A DNA stretch of 64,000 bases, taken from NCBI GenBank assembly GCA_001643675.2, contig LSRY02000001.1, positions 62,001 to 126,000 on the forward strand, read 5' to 3'. Within the stretch, counting starts at the first letter, position 1. The number at the start of each line of letters is the position of its first letter. The position numbers were made by a program, and so were the translations under genes. The stretch is from Monocercomonoides exilis. Taxonomy: Eukaryota > Preaxostyla > Oxymonadida > Polymastigidae. The notes under the pieces are model-generated. The model did no database searches. It had not been told where the DNA came from and was given only the letters and a program-made list of their open reading frames with translations. This document shows, piece after piece, positions 44,901 to 57,723 of the stretch.

Positions 44901-47382
44901 GATGGTGCAGTTGAGAAGGATACTCAGGAAAATCACTGCTGAAAGTGATGCTGATTGGAGGAGGCGAAGATGGCGGAGAAGGAGGAGGTGATGACGTTGA
45001 TAAGGAAGAAGAAGAGGAATGAGAATCATCGACAACCAAATAAAGCACTGGAACACAAGATGAGCAACTGTTTTCCAAAGATGAATGCGATGATGTTGAA
45101 GAAGGAGCACCAGAAGAAGTAGAAGAAGAAGAAGAAGAAGAGGCAGATGCAGAAGCAAAAGAGGAAGAGGAAGAGGAGGAAGAGGTAGAAGAAGATTGCA
45201 ATGAACGAGATGCTGATTGTTGCATCTTCTGCTCTTTCAGATACGTTTCATATGCCTTCTTTAAAAGCTTCTCGATGAGATTGAGAAGTGACAAGAAAAT
45301 CTTTTCAGAGTTGATGTTTTGTTCCACTAGAACAGCAAACTGGCCCGAGTCCAAAACACATTCAAGCACAGCCTGAGGCGCTTTTTCGAGAAGGAGCTGA
45401 ATAAGGTGATGGATTAAGAGGATGTGGTGTTCGTTTTCATCAGAAACTCGAAGAAAGCTGAAGAGACACAGACAAACTTTATTAAATAGAGGTATCTCGC
45501 TCAAAAATTCATAACTTTTCTCAAAAATGCAAAGAAAGCTCTCAAACACAGACATTATAGATGGACTTTGAATAAAATTTGATGAATTCGAAATCTGAAA
45601 CGTTTCATTTGACTTGCATTCCAATGCAACTTTGACATCCGAACAAACAGAAAAAGATGAGGTCAAAGCAACTGAATTGTCGCTCTCATTTTCCCTCTCG
45701 CAATCGTTTGCCAAAACAGATGCAAATGAATCAGGAGTCGCTTGAAGAGAAAGAGCAGGAGCTTCATTTTCTCTTTCTCTTTCGTATTCATTTTGTGCAA
45801 GTGACTGAACAAGCAACGCAACACCATCAGCAACATCGCCAATCATCCTTTCTTTGATGAACACACGGTGTAGATACAATGCTTCACTCAATTCAGCTAT
45901 CTTTTCTTCTTCCTCTTCTTTCTGACTGTTTGTCTTGTACTCAGCTTCCTCAAACAGCTTTCCCATTTCAGAATTCAAATCATCCTCATCAGCTTCTTCT
46001 TCCTCATCTCTCTTCTCTTCGAAATCATATTCATCATCACCATCATCGTCTTCGTCATCTTCTCTGCCTTTTTCTTCAATATCATCATCCCTTCGGAGAA
46101 ATATAGACTTTTCTTCTGACTCTATTCGTCCAAACAACTGAGACAAAACAAAAAGAGAGCACCATGCCACTTTAGCAGAGCCGATCAAGATGCCCTTCAC
46201 CAATAGGCGCAGCTGCGGAGTTCCAATTGTCATCTTTTCAGAATAAGTCGCTTTTGTATTTGATTTTTCTTTTGCTTTGATTTTTGTTTTTCCATTTAAA
46301 AATTTTTCTTCATTTAATTCAGATTCAAAACTTGAGCTTTTGCTATATTCGCTTATTTTCGGTTCATTTTCTTCATCAAAATCATCATTATCTTCATCTT
46401 CTTCATAGTCAAAATCGTCGTCGTCATCTTCTCCTTCGAAATCATTCGTTATGCTTCCATGATTTCTTTTACTAACAAAAATATCTTGGTTTTCTTTCAT
46501 CGTGTTTCTATGAATCATAAACCCTTTTACTGCCAAACAAAATAACTCTTCTCTCAAACACGCTATTTCTTCTTGTTTGCTGCATAATTTCACTTTTTTT
46601 TATTCCTTTTCACTCGAACATTTCAAAGCTTGTTGAACAATACCTTCCTCAAAGATCAACTCTCGATAAACTCCTTCCTTTCTGGTACAGAAATAAGTCC
46701 ACAGACGAAAGCATTCAACGCTCAAATCAATGTCATTCAAATTTTCATTCATAATACGGTGTGATAAAGATAAAATCTCTCTTGAAATTTCAACAGAAAG
46801 AACATTCGAAAATTGCTCGAGAATTTTACAAGAAACTTCAATGGCTATCTTTAAAGTCGCATTGTTTCCTGATAATCTTTGAAAAGTTTTGAAAGGAGCA
46901 TAGAAAATTAAACTCAGACCTGAGCAATTGAATCATATTTGATATAATTATTTTCGCATAACTTTCCCTCGAATTCTGAAATATAATATTTTGAACTGCT
47001 CAAATGAAATTAATTACAATTAACCTTATGCTGAACAAACTTATTTTTTGGTGAATGTGTGCCGAATAATGAAAGCATTTTTCGGTTCTTAATGACTGAA
47101 TAGTCTTTAAATTTAAGAGCATTTGCTTTATTGAATGAACGCAAGTTGATTTTTCTGTGAAACTGAGTAAGATGTTGAAACACATCGTTGAAATCTCATT
47201 ATTTTCTTCAAATCTCACAGCAGTTTTTGTTATTGCAAAAAAACTATTCTCTGGAATATCGTTTGCAAATTGAATAATATCACTTCGTTAGCAAAAAAGG
47301 TTTGAATAAATCGATACAAGAAAGGGAATATACTATATCTTATTCAATAAGTCCTTGACATCCACAACAGATTCATTATTCT
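41975..47382 (-). CDS. Large multi-exon alpha-solenoid-like protein with acidic and serine tracts
   Basis: Exons that join in frame on the minus strand: an incompletely defined 5' exon ending at 47334, then 47041-47282, 46920-46995, 46620-46876, 42882-46592, 42406-42669 and 41975-42300. Donors include GTATA, GTTTG, GTCTG, GTTCG, GTATG and GTCAC; the last two junctions are the weakest and strongest guesses respectively in reverse order, and the 46593-46619 intron would be only 27 nt. The protein exceeds 1,600 residues. It is mostly amphipathic helices (ARM/HEAT-like), interrupted by an acidic block (DDDDDFDYEEDEDNDDFDEE), a second acid/Lys block and a serine tract (about 45110-45200). No named family recognised. 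The start codon was not found, and there may be further 5' exons. Confidence 0.6.
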
Positions 47383-48034
47383 CATCAATTATTCAATTCA
47401 TTCACTAATTCACAAAATGTCACATTATAATGCTCAAACAATTAAACTCCTAAGAAATTCATTTATTCCTTCTTGATTCATTTTTCACTTAATTTATTAT
47501 TCTTCCTGCAATTCATATAAAATCAAAGCAAGATCATTGTGCCCACTTTTTTCATTTTCTATTAATTACTCTATTTTTAAAATGATTATCCACAAAACAC
47601 ATTTAACAATAAAACATATAACGTCAACTCCTCTCTTTGTTATTGTTTTTTAAATTGCATTTTTTTCTTTTTGAAAAAAGAAAAGAAAAAGAAAAAGAAA
47701 AAGAGAAAAAGAAAAAAAGAAAGGAAAGAATTACAACCAGCGAAAAATGCAATGAAGATTTCTTAGAAAAAAAACAGGATTGATCAGAATTATTTGAAAA
47801 GAAAACAAACAATTCAGAAATAAAAACTAATTTTTTTTTATTTTCGGAAAAGAATTTGGACAAAAGAGTTGAATGAACAAAATAACATCAAAAATTTAAC
47901 ACTTTTCTCAACAGTTTCTTTAATATGATTTCAGCATGTTGAAAATCCTGATAACTACTCATTAAAATGAAAGCATAAAGAAGCAACGAAAAGTAAATAC
48001 AGATGCATTCATTTGCAGAAAACCGGGAGGGAGG

Positions 48035-48085
<51 letters not shown>

Positions 48086-48398
48086 GAAATATTTGTATTA
48101 AAACAATTCCTCACTTTTCAAATGACAAAATCATATCAAAATCTTTTTTTCAAGGAGTAAATTGCAAATTATATTCATTTGTTAAAAAAATTATTAATGA
48201 AGCAGTACCAGTTGTTTTTAAAAATGAAATTCAATCAAAATAAAAAAAGGAAAAATAACATTCATTTTTATAAAACAGTACTCCTTCTAATTCAAAATTT
48301 TCCAACACAAGTATAAAGATTTATCTTAACGATATTAAAAAATTAATTATTTTTTCTTAAATGCTTTTTCATAAACACCTTTCACTTTTCATTATTTA
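47383..48398. other. Divergent intergenic region
   Basis: AT-rich spacer between the heads of the solenoid gene (-) and the poly-serine gene (+). It contains purine-rich simple repeats (AAAAG-type near 47680-47725; GA tract at 48038-48081). No gene is supported. The arginine/glutamate frame at 48013-48243 is a product of the GA microsatellite. Confidence 0.55.
48038..48081. repeat. GA dinucleotide microsatellite
   Basis: About 22 uninterrupted GA units. Confidence 0.95.
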
Positions 48399-51300
48399 AT
48401 GAAAGTTTTGTGGCAAAAAGGAAAATACATACTGTTGTCCCACAAAATGGCAAAATTTTTGTCCATTGTTCAATCTTTTTTTTCTCAAAGCATACAAGAT
48501 GATCCAACAAGTGTGGCAAGAAAAGTTGCAGAAGAATCTATAAAAGCTACGTTCAATGATGTTTATGAATCCGTGAATGTCGCTTTTTCTGTTCTGAAAA
48601 CATTGAATCATATAAATGAATCTTCACCAATTCCCCTTTCTTTAATTTCTCCACTTTGGATTGACGTTTCATTACATCTCATAAGGGATTTGTTTGGGCG
48701 TGAAGAGTTTACAAATTCTTTGCAAACAAATAATGAAATTGTCAAAACTATCGAGCATTGCTTTTTTACGGTTTGCACCCAAATATTTAGTGTAATTAAT
48801 TCTTTTCCTAACTACAGTGCAATTTTATCACGTTCAGAGCTCTTGAAGTGTACTGCAATTTCGAATTTGAGAAACAAAAGATTTCTTCAACTTCATCTGC
48901 TGATAATTTAAGTGATAACCCATACAACCAATTTCTTTCGAGCACTTACCAAATATCTTTTTTTCTTATTGAGATTGTTCGTCAACTTCCGTTTTCATAC
49001 TTCACCGACACAAATCAACTGCTCACTTTTTCAAGTGCCAATACAATTCTTCGATTTTTTGATAAATCTGCCCCTAACCAGAGTGCTACTCTGCAAATAC
49101 ATTTCATTATTTTTTGTCTTCGGTTCCTGATTTTGTATCAGAATTCTGAAAGCCGTCTGTCCGCTTTTCGCATTTCACCACCAAATTTTATACAACTTAT
49201 AAAAAGCATAAAACCGTTAAAGTCTCAGGTAGCTGGAATGGTTGCAGAAGCAATCAAAAACAACGAATTCCACGAAGACTCCGTCTGCTCTCTTCTGAAG
49301 CACTGCCTGTGCTGGGTGCAGTCGTTGACCAGCAGCAGTGCCTCTGCTTCTCCCCCACCCGAAATCTCATTAAAGTTGCAAAGACACAACTCAATCGCCT
49401 CCTCACAGCCTGCTCTGTATCTTTTTGAGTGTGTCCGGCCAGACTCCCTTTCGGGCGTGTGGAAAGGGATGAAGGACATCATCGACAGCTGCGCGGCCGC
49501 TCTGCAGAATTCCCCCGCTCATCTGCGCTGGGCCGGAGAAACGGAGAATTATTCGGCTGCTTCATGTGTTGTGGGCATTGTGGCTGAGCTGATTGAACAC
49601 ACGTCGCGTTGCTTTGCTGAGTTCTGGCACGCTTACTTGGCAAGCGAATTATCATCAACATCTTCCTCTTCCTCTTCTTCTCTTTCTTCTTCTCCTCCTC
49701 CCTCTTCTCCACCTTCCTCCTCCTCCTCTTCTTCTTCTTCCTCTGCTGCCCTGACAAAACTGTCCAAATTTGTTCGTTTTCTGTTCGTGATGAGCTGCAG
49801 CGCTGTCTCTTCTCTGTTTTCTGTGCCCTTTCTGTTCCATTCGCTGCTGCCTGTGCTGATGCGGCTGGTTGCTGTGATGATTGGAGCATTCGTGTCTGAC
49901 GCACATTCGGCTGAGAGAGGAGAGGAAGAAGAGAAAGAGAAGGAGAAGGAGAAAGAGAGAGAGAGAGAAAGAGAGAGAGGAAAAGAGAGAGGGAAATCAA
50001 TGTTTGCTTCACAAATGCAGGCTTATTCACAAAATTCTTCTTCTTCTTCTTCGCCTTCGCCTTCGCCTTCGCCTTCGATATCTTCATCAACAAAGCTGCT
50101 TGAAGATACAATGAAGAATGTGATTGACTCATTCAAAAAGACGATTCTGCCTCTTCTTCACAACAATCCTTCTTCTTCTTCTTCCTCTTCCTCTTCATCA
50201 TCATCTTCTTCTTCTTCAACTGAACAGAACTCATCAAACAACACATTCAATGACACTTCATTTACTTGTCCTATTTTATGCACAACATTATTTCAATCAT
50301 CTTTCTGTGCTTCTTCTTCTTCTTCTTCCTCTTCCTCATCTTCTCCTTCTTTCTCTCTTTCTCCTCTTCCTCTCAGCTCCACTTTCCACCTCTCTCCTTC
50401 TCGCTCTTATTCAGATGCTCTGCTCTTCTTCTTCTTCAATGAAATATTCACCATTTTGTGTTGTCATCCTGCAAATGACACGAAAAATGAAAGAAAGGAA
50501 AGGAAAAACAAAGAAGAAGAAGAAGAAGAAGAAAATGATGATGATGAAGAGAAATTTACAGAAGATAAAGAAAATAAAGATAAAAAAGAAGAATATGTAA
50601 ATTCTTCTGTTCTATCTATTTTAATGAAAAGAGAATGCATTCACTATCCAGTTATGTTTATGAGGAGGTTTGAGGAAGAGGCGTTGAAGGGATATTTGAA
50701 AGGGAAAAGAAGAAATGGAAGAGAAGAAGAAGAAGCTGATGATGATTTTTATTTATCCAATGAATTTTGGAGTGGATTGCATATACCTCAACATAATCAT
50801 CTATCAAAAACATTTTCTTCTTCTACTTCCTCCTCCTCCTCTTCTTCTTCTTCCTCTTCTTCTCCTCTCCCTCACATTCTATTTCATATGCCCCATCTTT
50901 CTTCTCTCCTCTCCCTCACTCCTTGTTCCTATCTGTCTGGCCTCTTCTTCTTCTGCTGCATCTCTTTCTGCTATGACATTCCCTCTAATCCAACTCCTTT
51001 CGTTTCTCTAACTCCTTCTCTTACTCCTCCAATCATTGAATATAAACAATATAAATCACAAAATTCAGTTATTTCTTCTTCTTCTTCTTCTTCTTCTTCT
51101 CTTTCTTCTTCTTCTTCTCCCTCTTCTTCTCCCTCTTCTTCTCCCTCTTCTCCCTTCCTCTTCCATTCATTGGATGATTTCTGTTCTCTTCGAACTGTTC
51201 TGTCTTCTGCTCTCATCGCCTTCTCTTCTCTTTCTCCTCTTTTCTTCTCAACCACCCCTTCCTTCAGCATCTTCACCACTCTCAGCAGTTTATTCTCTTC

Positions 51301-54300
51301 TCCTCCTCCTCCTCCTCCTCCTCCTCCTCCTTCTTCTTCTTCTTCTTCTCTTTCTTCCTCTTCTTCTTCCTCTTCTCCTCCTTCGTTCCTCTTCCTCTTC
51401 CTCTCCTCTTCTGTCCTCTATCTTTCTGCTCATCCTGGCAATGATGCTGAAGAATGGCTCTTTTCTATTCTGATTGATCCTTCATTGGCTGCCTCTTACT
51501 CTGCCATTGCAATTGAGAGAATGGCTGAAAGAATAAGATGTGATACAAACATTGATACTTCTACTTCTTCTTCTTCTCATTCTTCTTCTTCTAGTTCTTC
51601 TTCTTCATTAACACTTTCTTCTTCCTCCTCCTCCTCTTCATCTTCTTCCATTCCATCTTCCCTCCCCCACCCCCTCTTACCTCCTCTCGTCCTCCACCCC
51701 CCTCCTCTCCTCCGCACTCTCATTTCTCTTCTCTTCGCTTCTCTCCTTCACATCACACCACAGCGATTGATGACACCTTCCCCTCCTCTCGTCTCTTACT
51801 CTCCTCTCCTTCATCTCCTTCTCTTTGTGCTTTCCCTGCTGTTGGGCGTGACTATCAGTGATAATGACAATTCAATGGGGAATTCTTCGTCTTCATCTTC
51901 TTCTTCCTCTTCCTCCTCTTCTTCTTCTTTGAATGCTGATGATGGCAGAGGAAGAGGAGATGGAAGAAGACTGAGCGATCAAAGACTCCACAGATTGCAT
52001 TCACCTTCTCCTTCCTCTTCTCCTTCTCCTTCTCCTTCCTCTTCTCCCTCTTTATCATCATCATCATCATCTTCTTCTTCTTCTTCTTCTTCTTACAATG
52101 CTCACACTTATTCTCTATTTACAAGATATGTGGATGTCTTCAAGATATCTCCTCTCTTCCACAATCTTCAACCATTCAGATTTTATTCTTCTTCTTCTTC
52201 TTCTTCTTCTTCAGAAGCATATGATGTTACTTCTCTTGTCTTCTCTATGCAACACTTGCACACTTCAATCAATTCTTCTTCCTCTTCCATCTCTTCTCCA
52301 TCTTCGTCTTCTTCCACATCATCATCATCATCTCCTTCTTCTTCCTCTTCTTCCATTTCTTTCGATTCCTCTTCTCTTTCTCTTCATCTCCACCATCTCT
52401 TCAACTCTCTCTTGTTCATCCTCCAATCAACTGCTCATCTGCTTCCCCCAGAAGTCTTCCCTTTCCTCTCCAATTTCGTATTCACTTCACACTCTTTCCT
52501 TGTTATTCCTCCTGATTCTGTTCCTTCTTCTTCTTCTTCCTCTTCCTTTTCTTCTTCCTCTTCTTCTTCTTATCCTTCTTATCCTTCTCCTTCTTCCCTT
52601 GCCTTGCTCTCTTCTTTCTCCTCCTCTTTCCTCTTCTCCTCTTCTCCTGCCTCTCGTCTTCTTCAGCTTTTGCCTCTATCCAAATGGCCAGCAATGGAAA
52701 AAGCACAATTGTCTAATAGCTCAACCTCTCCTTCTCGTGCTATTGTGGAATGGCTGAGTGTGAATCCTTCTTCTTCTTCTTCTTCTTCCTCTTCCTCTTC
52801 CTCCTCTTCTTCTGCAGGGTCACAAATGAGTAATACAAAGGAAGAGAACGAAGAAGAACAAAGACATTGGAGAAGAAGAGCTTTTCTTCCTCCTTTCTCC
52901 ACTTCTTCATCTTTCTCGCCTCCTTCTTCTTCTTCTTCCTCCTCCTCCTCCTCTTCTTCTCAACAGCCTCAGCTGCTGCAGCCTTCTTCTCTTCCTCAGA
53001 TTCCACTTGAGCAGCTCATATCAACAGCAGTGGTTGTTGTAAAGGCATATTCTGAAGTGTCTAATGAAGAGGCAGGTGTGTGGCTGAGAGAGTGGGGGAA
53101 GATTGGAATGAAGGAGAAGAAGAGGAAGGGAGAAGGAGGAGAAGGAGGGGAAGAGGAAGAGGAAGAAGATGATGATAGTGAAGATGATTTGGATGAAGAA
53201 TCAGATACAGATGAATATTTTAGCAGCGAAAGAAAAAGCAAAAGCAGAAGAACAAGTAAAAATACAGACAATACAATGGAGAATAAACATGGATCGATAA
53301 AATCATCACAAAACCCACAAATATCTCAAACATCTTCCAATTCATCTTTCTCTTCTTCTCCTCCTCCTTCTCCTTCTTCAATTTCTTCAACAGCCTCATC
53401 TGACAAGCTGTGTGAAACTGGCGTTCCTCTCATTCTCTCCTGTCTGTTCTGTCTGGATTCTTTGCTCTCCTTTGGGAAGAAAGAGGGGACTAAAAGAATG
53501 GTGAAGGAGAAGACAGCATATGAGCTGTTGAGTGTGGTGCAGAAGCTGATCAGCAGAGGATGGAGACATCCATTTGCAGAGGGGGCAGTGAAGGCGACGA
53601 GGAGAAAGATGAAAGTGGAGATGATGATGAGGAAGAAGAAGAAGGAGAAGGAGAGAAAGAGGAGAATGGAGGAGGAGAGGGAGAAGGAGATGAGAATGGA
53701 GATGGAAGAAGAACAAGGAGAAGGAGAAGAAAGCGGAAAAAAGAAAGAAGAGAAAGAAGCGAAAGATGAATGTTACAAGTTGAGCAGAAAAGATTGGCTG
53801 AAGTTAGTTGTTTTTGAGTTGCATCGGAGAATTCTGAAGATCAGTGTGGATGTTATTGGAGAATGGGGAAGCTCATTCTTTCCTTCTTCTTCTCCCTCCT
53901 CTTCTTCATCCTCTTCTTCCTCTCCTCCTTCTGCAAATGCTGTGATTGCCCCCATCTTCCAGTCATCCTCAGCAAGTGTTGACAGCGATCAGCTCATTGT
54001 GGATGTGCTGAATGCAATGCCTTCTTTGCTTGCTCCTCCTCAAAAACCAATTTTCACTTCAAAAAAGTCAAACTTCTCGTTTGATGGTGAAGGGAAAGAT
54101 GGAGAGCTGTTCTTGATTCGAAGAACTTCTTCTTCTTCTTCCTTTTCTTCTTCCTCTTCTTCTTCTTTATTCTTTTCTGAACCTCTTCTTTCTCCTGTTC
54201 CTGTTCTTCTTCTCCTCAAAAAGCTATCAACATGCTTGCCTCATCCAAACAATGGGTCGTCATTTGCTGTTGCCTTTTCCACAACACTTGCTTTGTGTAT

Positions 54301-55570
54301 TCAGGTAGTGGAGAAGACATCTTGTAATAATAATAATGCAATAGAAATGGATGCTTATTCTTCTCCTTTGATGTCATCTTCTGTTTCTATTCCAAAAAGC
54401 AAAGAATATGGCTATGCGTTGTGTGTCAATGTTCTTCTATACATCTTGAGACATTCATGCATTACCTCAAATATTCTGTTACATGCAATTGCAAGCTCTT
54501 ATTCTTCTTCCTCTTCCTCTTCCACCTCTCCTTCCTCAACCACTTCACCTCCTTCTCAAATACCATCTGTCATCTTCATTGTGAAGAGGATGCTCCAAGA
54601 CAAACAATATTTCCTGTCTGAAGCAGCCAAGCGAGGCATGGGCTGGATGAAGAAAGCGGAGAAATACGAAAAGAACGAGAAAGCGCAGAAGAGGAAGGAG
54701 AATGGAGAGAATGAAAACGGCACACAAAACTTGCTTGGTGAAAAGAACGATGAAGCGAGTGGAAGGAGAAAGATGCGCAAGAGCCAGCAAATAATCTCTG
54801 ATGACAAAGATGAAGAGGGAGGAATAGGGGAAAATGGAGGAGAAAGGAAGAAAAAGGGTAATGATGCTGATGCTGCTGATGTGGATGGTGAAGACTCAAA
54901 GACAAGTCAATCAGGATTGCTGGAGAGCGAGCCATCTTCTTTTGCTTCGAGCAGAGGAGTGAGTGAATCACAAAGGAATGACGATGAGAAAGACGAAGAA
55001 GTTGTCAGCTTCTTCAATGAGATTAGCAGAAGGCAGCGTAACAACAAGCAGAGTAACAGCAACTTCTCTTCTTTGGAAGCCAAACGGAAGCGGGTGCTGT
55101 TCAATGCTGACCACATGTGCAAAGACGTTGAGTGGAAGTGGCTGAGGCCGATGGAACTGAAAGGGGAGTTAGGAAAGGGAGCATTATCTTCTCCATCACA
55201 ATCACAGTCACAATCACCTTCTTCTATTTCTTCTTCTTCTTCTTCACTTCAACCAGAAGACTCTTCCAATTCCACATCCGCTGACACTTCATCCCACGAG
55301 CAGGCCATCCACGACGAGTTCGCGTTCTCTTCTCCTCTTCTCTCCTCTTCTCTTTCCGACTTCCCTTCCTCGCTTGATGCTGGCTCTCCCTTTAAGCTCC
55401 CAACAGACAGCAATTCGAAGTACGTTTCGCAGCTGGATGAGCTGAAACACTTCATTTCATCACTTCGTATGAGAGAAATCGACAGCGACGCCTCAGCTGA
55501 GGAGAGGCAGGTTGTGCTGCAGATCAAAGAGAAGCTGAGGGAGATCAACGAATTGATATTGCAGATGTAG
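48399..55570 (+). CDS. 2,374-residue protein with many poly-serine tracts
   Basis: Exon 1 (48399-48770) and exon 2 (48818-55570) join in frame across a 47-nt intron (donor GTTTGC, acceptor CTACAG). A later ATG at 48447 (MAKFLSIVQSFF) is an equally good start. The N-terminal 400 residues are helical and hydrophobic, solenoid-like. The rest alternates globular-looking helical segments (for example RTLISLLFASLLHITPQRLM) with more than twenty serine runs encoded almost wholly by TCT/TCC, an eight-proline run near 51300-51330 and Lys/Glu-rich blocks (49915-50000, 50480-50600, 53590-53760, 54640-54880). The C-terminus has a basic KRKRVLFNADHM segment and a final helix. Family not recognised. Confidence 0.8.
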
Positions 55571-55879
55571 TTGTTGGGTCTTTCAATTATTCACAACTCT
55601 ATTTATTTTTTACTGTTTTTGTTTGGCATTTCTTTATTTTTTTCATCATAAACTCAATGAAACTTGCGTTCTCTGATAATTCACGCAAATACATTTCATC
55701 ATTTTCTCTTTTTATTTATTCCAATAAAAAAAGAAACAGCAATTTCTATTCCTTTTTTGAATTTTTACTTTGAGCTTGAACTATCATTATGTTTGAAGTG
55801 GAAGATATTTCCTTTGATTTTAAAAAAAATAGAATAGACAAAAACAAAAAATAAGCATATTTTTGAAATCTCTAAATTG
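55571..55879. other. Convergent intergenic region
   Basis: A 3'-to-3' spacer between the poly-serine gene and the UPF0047 gene, AT-rich, with AATAAA near 55722 as a candidate poly(A) signal for the plus-strand gene. Confidence 0.5.
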
Positions 55880-56569
55880 TTACTTTGTGCCAATAATCTT
55901 AATCATTACTCTTTTTCTTCTTTTCCCATCAAATTCACCTTTATCATGAAAATTATTTTTGAATATCATAGAAATTTACATGAATATAAAACCAAAATTA
56001 GTTTATACAAACCGTAGAAAATTTGTTCCCATGGGCCAAAATCAAGTCTTCCATTTGTTACAGCAACAACTGTTTCTCTTCCGAATAGTTGACGTCTGAT
56101 GTGTGCAGAACCATTTTCTTCTCCAGAATCATTGTGCTTGTATTGAGAGGGATCCCATGGGACAATTCTCTCCAAAAATTGAGCAAAATCTTGATGAAGT
56201 CCTCTTTCATCATCGTTAATAAAAACTCTTTATTATATGAAATAATTCAATCATTTTTGCATGTATTTTATTGAAAAAAGTGAAATTTTCTTCGCATACG
56301 ATGCAGTTATATGCATTGCGTTAACCAGGCACAGTCCTTCTCTAATTCCACTTTCCCTTAAAGCGGCTTCAACTTGCGGAGTTATGTTGATGAATTCTGA
56401 AAAGCTCAAAGTGAAATTTTTTATCATTTATTTTTTTGCAAACCTTGACGATGAGAAGTCGCAAATGTTAGCTCTTTTTTGTATGACTTAAAAATTAATA
56501 TTTGTTTTGTTTCAAACGCAAAATATCAAAAAAATTGCACACAGTCATCACTGGGGTTGGTTCTGCCAT
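55880..56569 (-). CDS. UPF0047/YjbQ family protein, five exons
   Basis: Exons 56518-56569, 56444-56473, 56300-56396, 56013-56227 and 55880-55938 join in frame to give 150 residues, the usual family length. Donors are GTTTG (three) and GTATG (one); acceptors end AG. Family landmarks in order: a [16 protein letters not shown] segment, the HITAS box (HTTA in most members), a [13 protein letters not shown] segment, an [14 protein letters not shown] segment, an [11 protein letters not shown] segment, [19 protein letters not shown], and a C-terminal KRVMIKIIG strand. YjbQ-like proteins are small conserved enzymes of uncertain biochemical role; some have weak thiamine-phosphate synthase activity. 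The gene is divergent from the TMEM50 gene. Confidence 0.9.
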
Positions 56570-56618
56570 TTGATCTGTTGCCAATATATTTAACTTTGAG
56601 CATAAAATTTCTTAATCA
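56570..56618. promoter_or_regulatory. 49-bp bidirectional promoter region
   Basis: Only 49 bp separate the start codons of the UPF0047 gene (-) and the TMEM50-like gene (+). The transcription signals and both 5' leaders must lie here or inside the neighbouring genes, unless non-coding 5' exons exist. The sequence is AT-rich and no specific motif is assigned. Confidence 0.55.
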
Positions 56619-57301
56619 ATGTTTTTTAATTCTTCAAAAGAGAAAAAGTCAAAATACCTTAAACTTTTTGGAACCGTTTTTTCAGGAGCGTTATTTACTG
56701 CTGGACTTTGGCTATTTATTGACGGTTTGAATATTTTAACGATTTTGATAAAGAAACTTGTCTTTTTCATGTTTTCTATTTTTTGCAGGAGCTTATGCAA
56801 AAATTGGACACAAAATGCAAGCTCCTGGATATGTTGCATTCATATTTACCGCATTGGCTGGAATATTGTGTGCCAAAGATTAAAAATTATAGTTAATTCT
56901 TAATTCTATCTCTGATGCATTTATTTTAGATTGAATTTCTTAAATTGGGTTTGAACAGCATTTAAAATAATATTTCTAATTATTTATCGTTTTCTTTCAC
57001 TTTGTTCATTGAAAGTCAACTGTTGCTGGAACAAATGATGATTCTCCATTACAAAAGGGGATTGCTCGAATTCTCTTTTTCACAACGATAGTTGTTATGA
57101 TTGGGTATGCACGTTTTTTATTGTTGCATTATGTTAATTTTTTTGTTAACAAGTGGTTTTGCTGGATCATTTTGCGTTATGTATTATGAATACATTGTGC
57201 CTTCATATGAGAATCGTCCAGGAGTCGAAATATTTCTATCTACAATTATAACTATAATTTCATTTGCTATTTTCAGATTTGTACGAACGGATACAGAGTA
57301 G
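56619..57301 (+). CDS. TMEM50-like four-TM membrane protein, five exons
   Basis: Exons 56619-56724, 56789-56867, 56930-56948 (19-nt micro-exon), 57016-57104 and 57154-57301 join in frame to 146 residues. Donors are GTTTG, GTGTG, GTTTG and GTATG. TM1 (FSGALFTAGLWLFIDGAYA) matches the TMEM50 W-x-x-x-D-A pattern. TM2 is GYVAFIFTALAGILLNFLNW, TM3 is RILFFTTIVVMIGGFAGSF, and TM4 ends with the family hallmark FRFVRTDTE. TMEM50 proteins are small endomembrane (ER/Golgi) proteins conserved across eukaryotes. The length agrees with the family (about 158). Gene symbol left blank because A and B types cannot be distinguished. Confidence 0.9.
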
Positions 57302-57723
57302 ATGACAAAATATTTCATTGAAATTCTTTTTTTTTTTTTCGTTTATTATTAGAGTTTTGGTATCATCTCCTAGTCAAGTCATTTTGAGATTTTATTTTTT
57401 ATCAAAGATATCTTTTTTTTTCCTTTTTTCCCAGAACTTTATAACCTTACACCTTAGTTTTTATTGTTGTTTGAGAATTTTATTTCATATTTTTATGAAA
57501 TATGCGATTTTTCTAAGAAAAATTTGTGTATTTTTTTTTATTTTTCAATATTCATTGCACAGGGGGGAAAAAATCGAGCAAAAGCATCGGATTTTTGCAA
57601 TAGATGGTGAAGTGGGGATATACACATTCACAAGAAAACCGTTGTAACAAATTTCACTCCATCAAGTGCATCATTATTCTACGTATCGCTCAGAATAAAA
57701 CAAAATATAAAAATTTCCAAATC
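57302..57723. other. Convergent intergenic region
   Basis: T-rich 3' flanks of the TMEM50-like gene and of the coiled-coil gene. A 109-codon plus-strand frame (57318-57647) is Phe-rich low complexity and judged spurious. Confidence 0.55.

Noticed and set aside
48013-48243. Frame encoding an Arg/Glu repeat
   Set aside because: It is produced by the GA microsatellite and has no other coding support.
52000-53000. Minus-strand Lys/Arg/Glu-rich frames opposite the poly-serine gene
   Set aside because: They are the complements of TCT/TCC serine runs.
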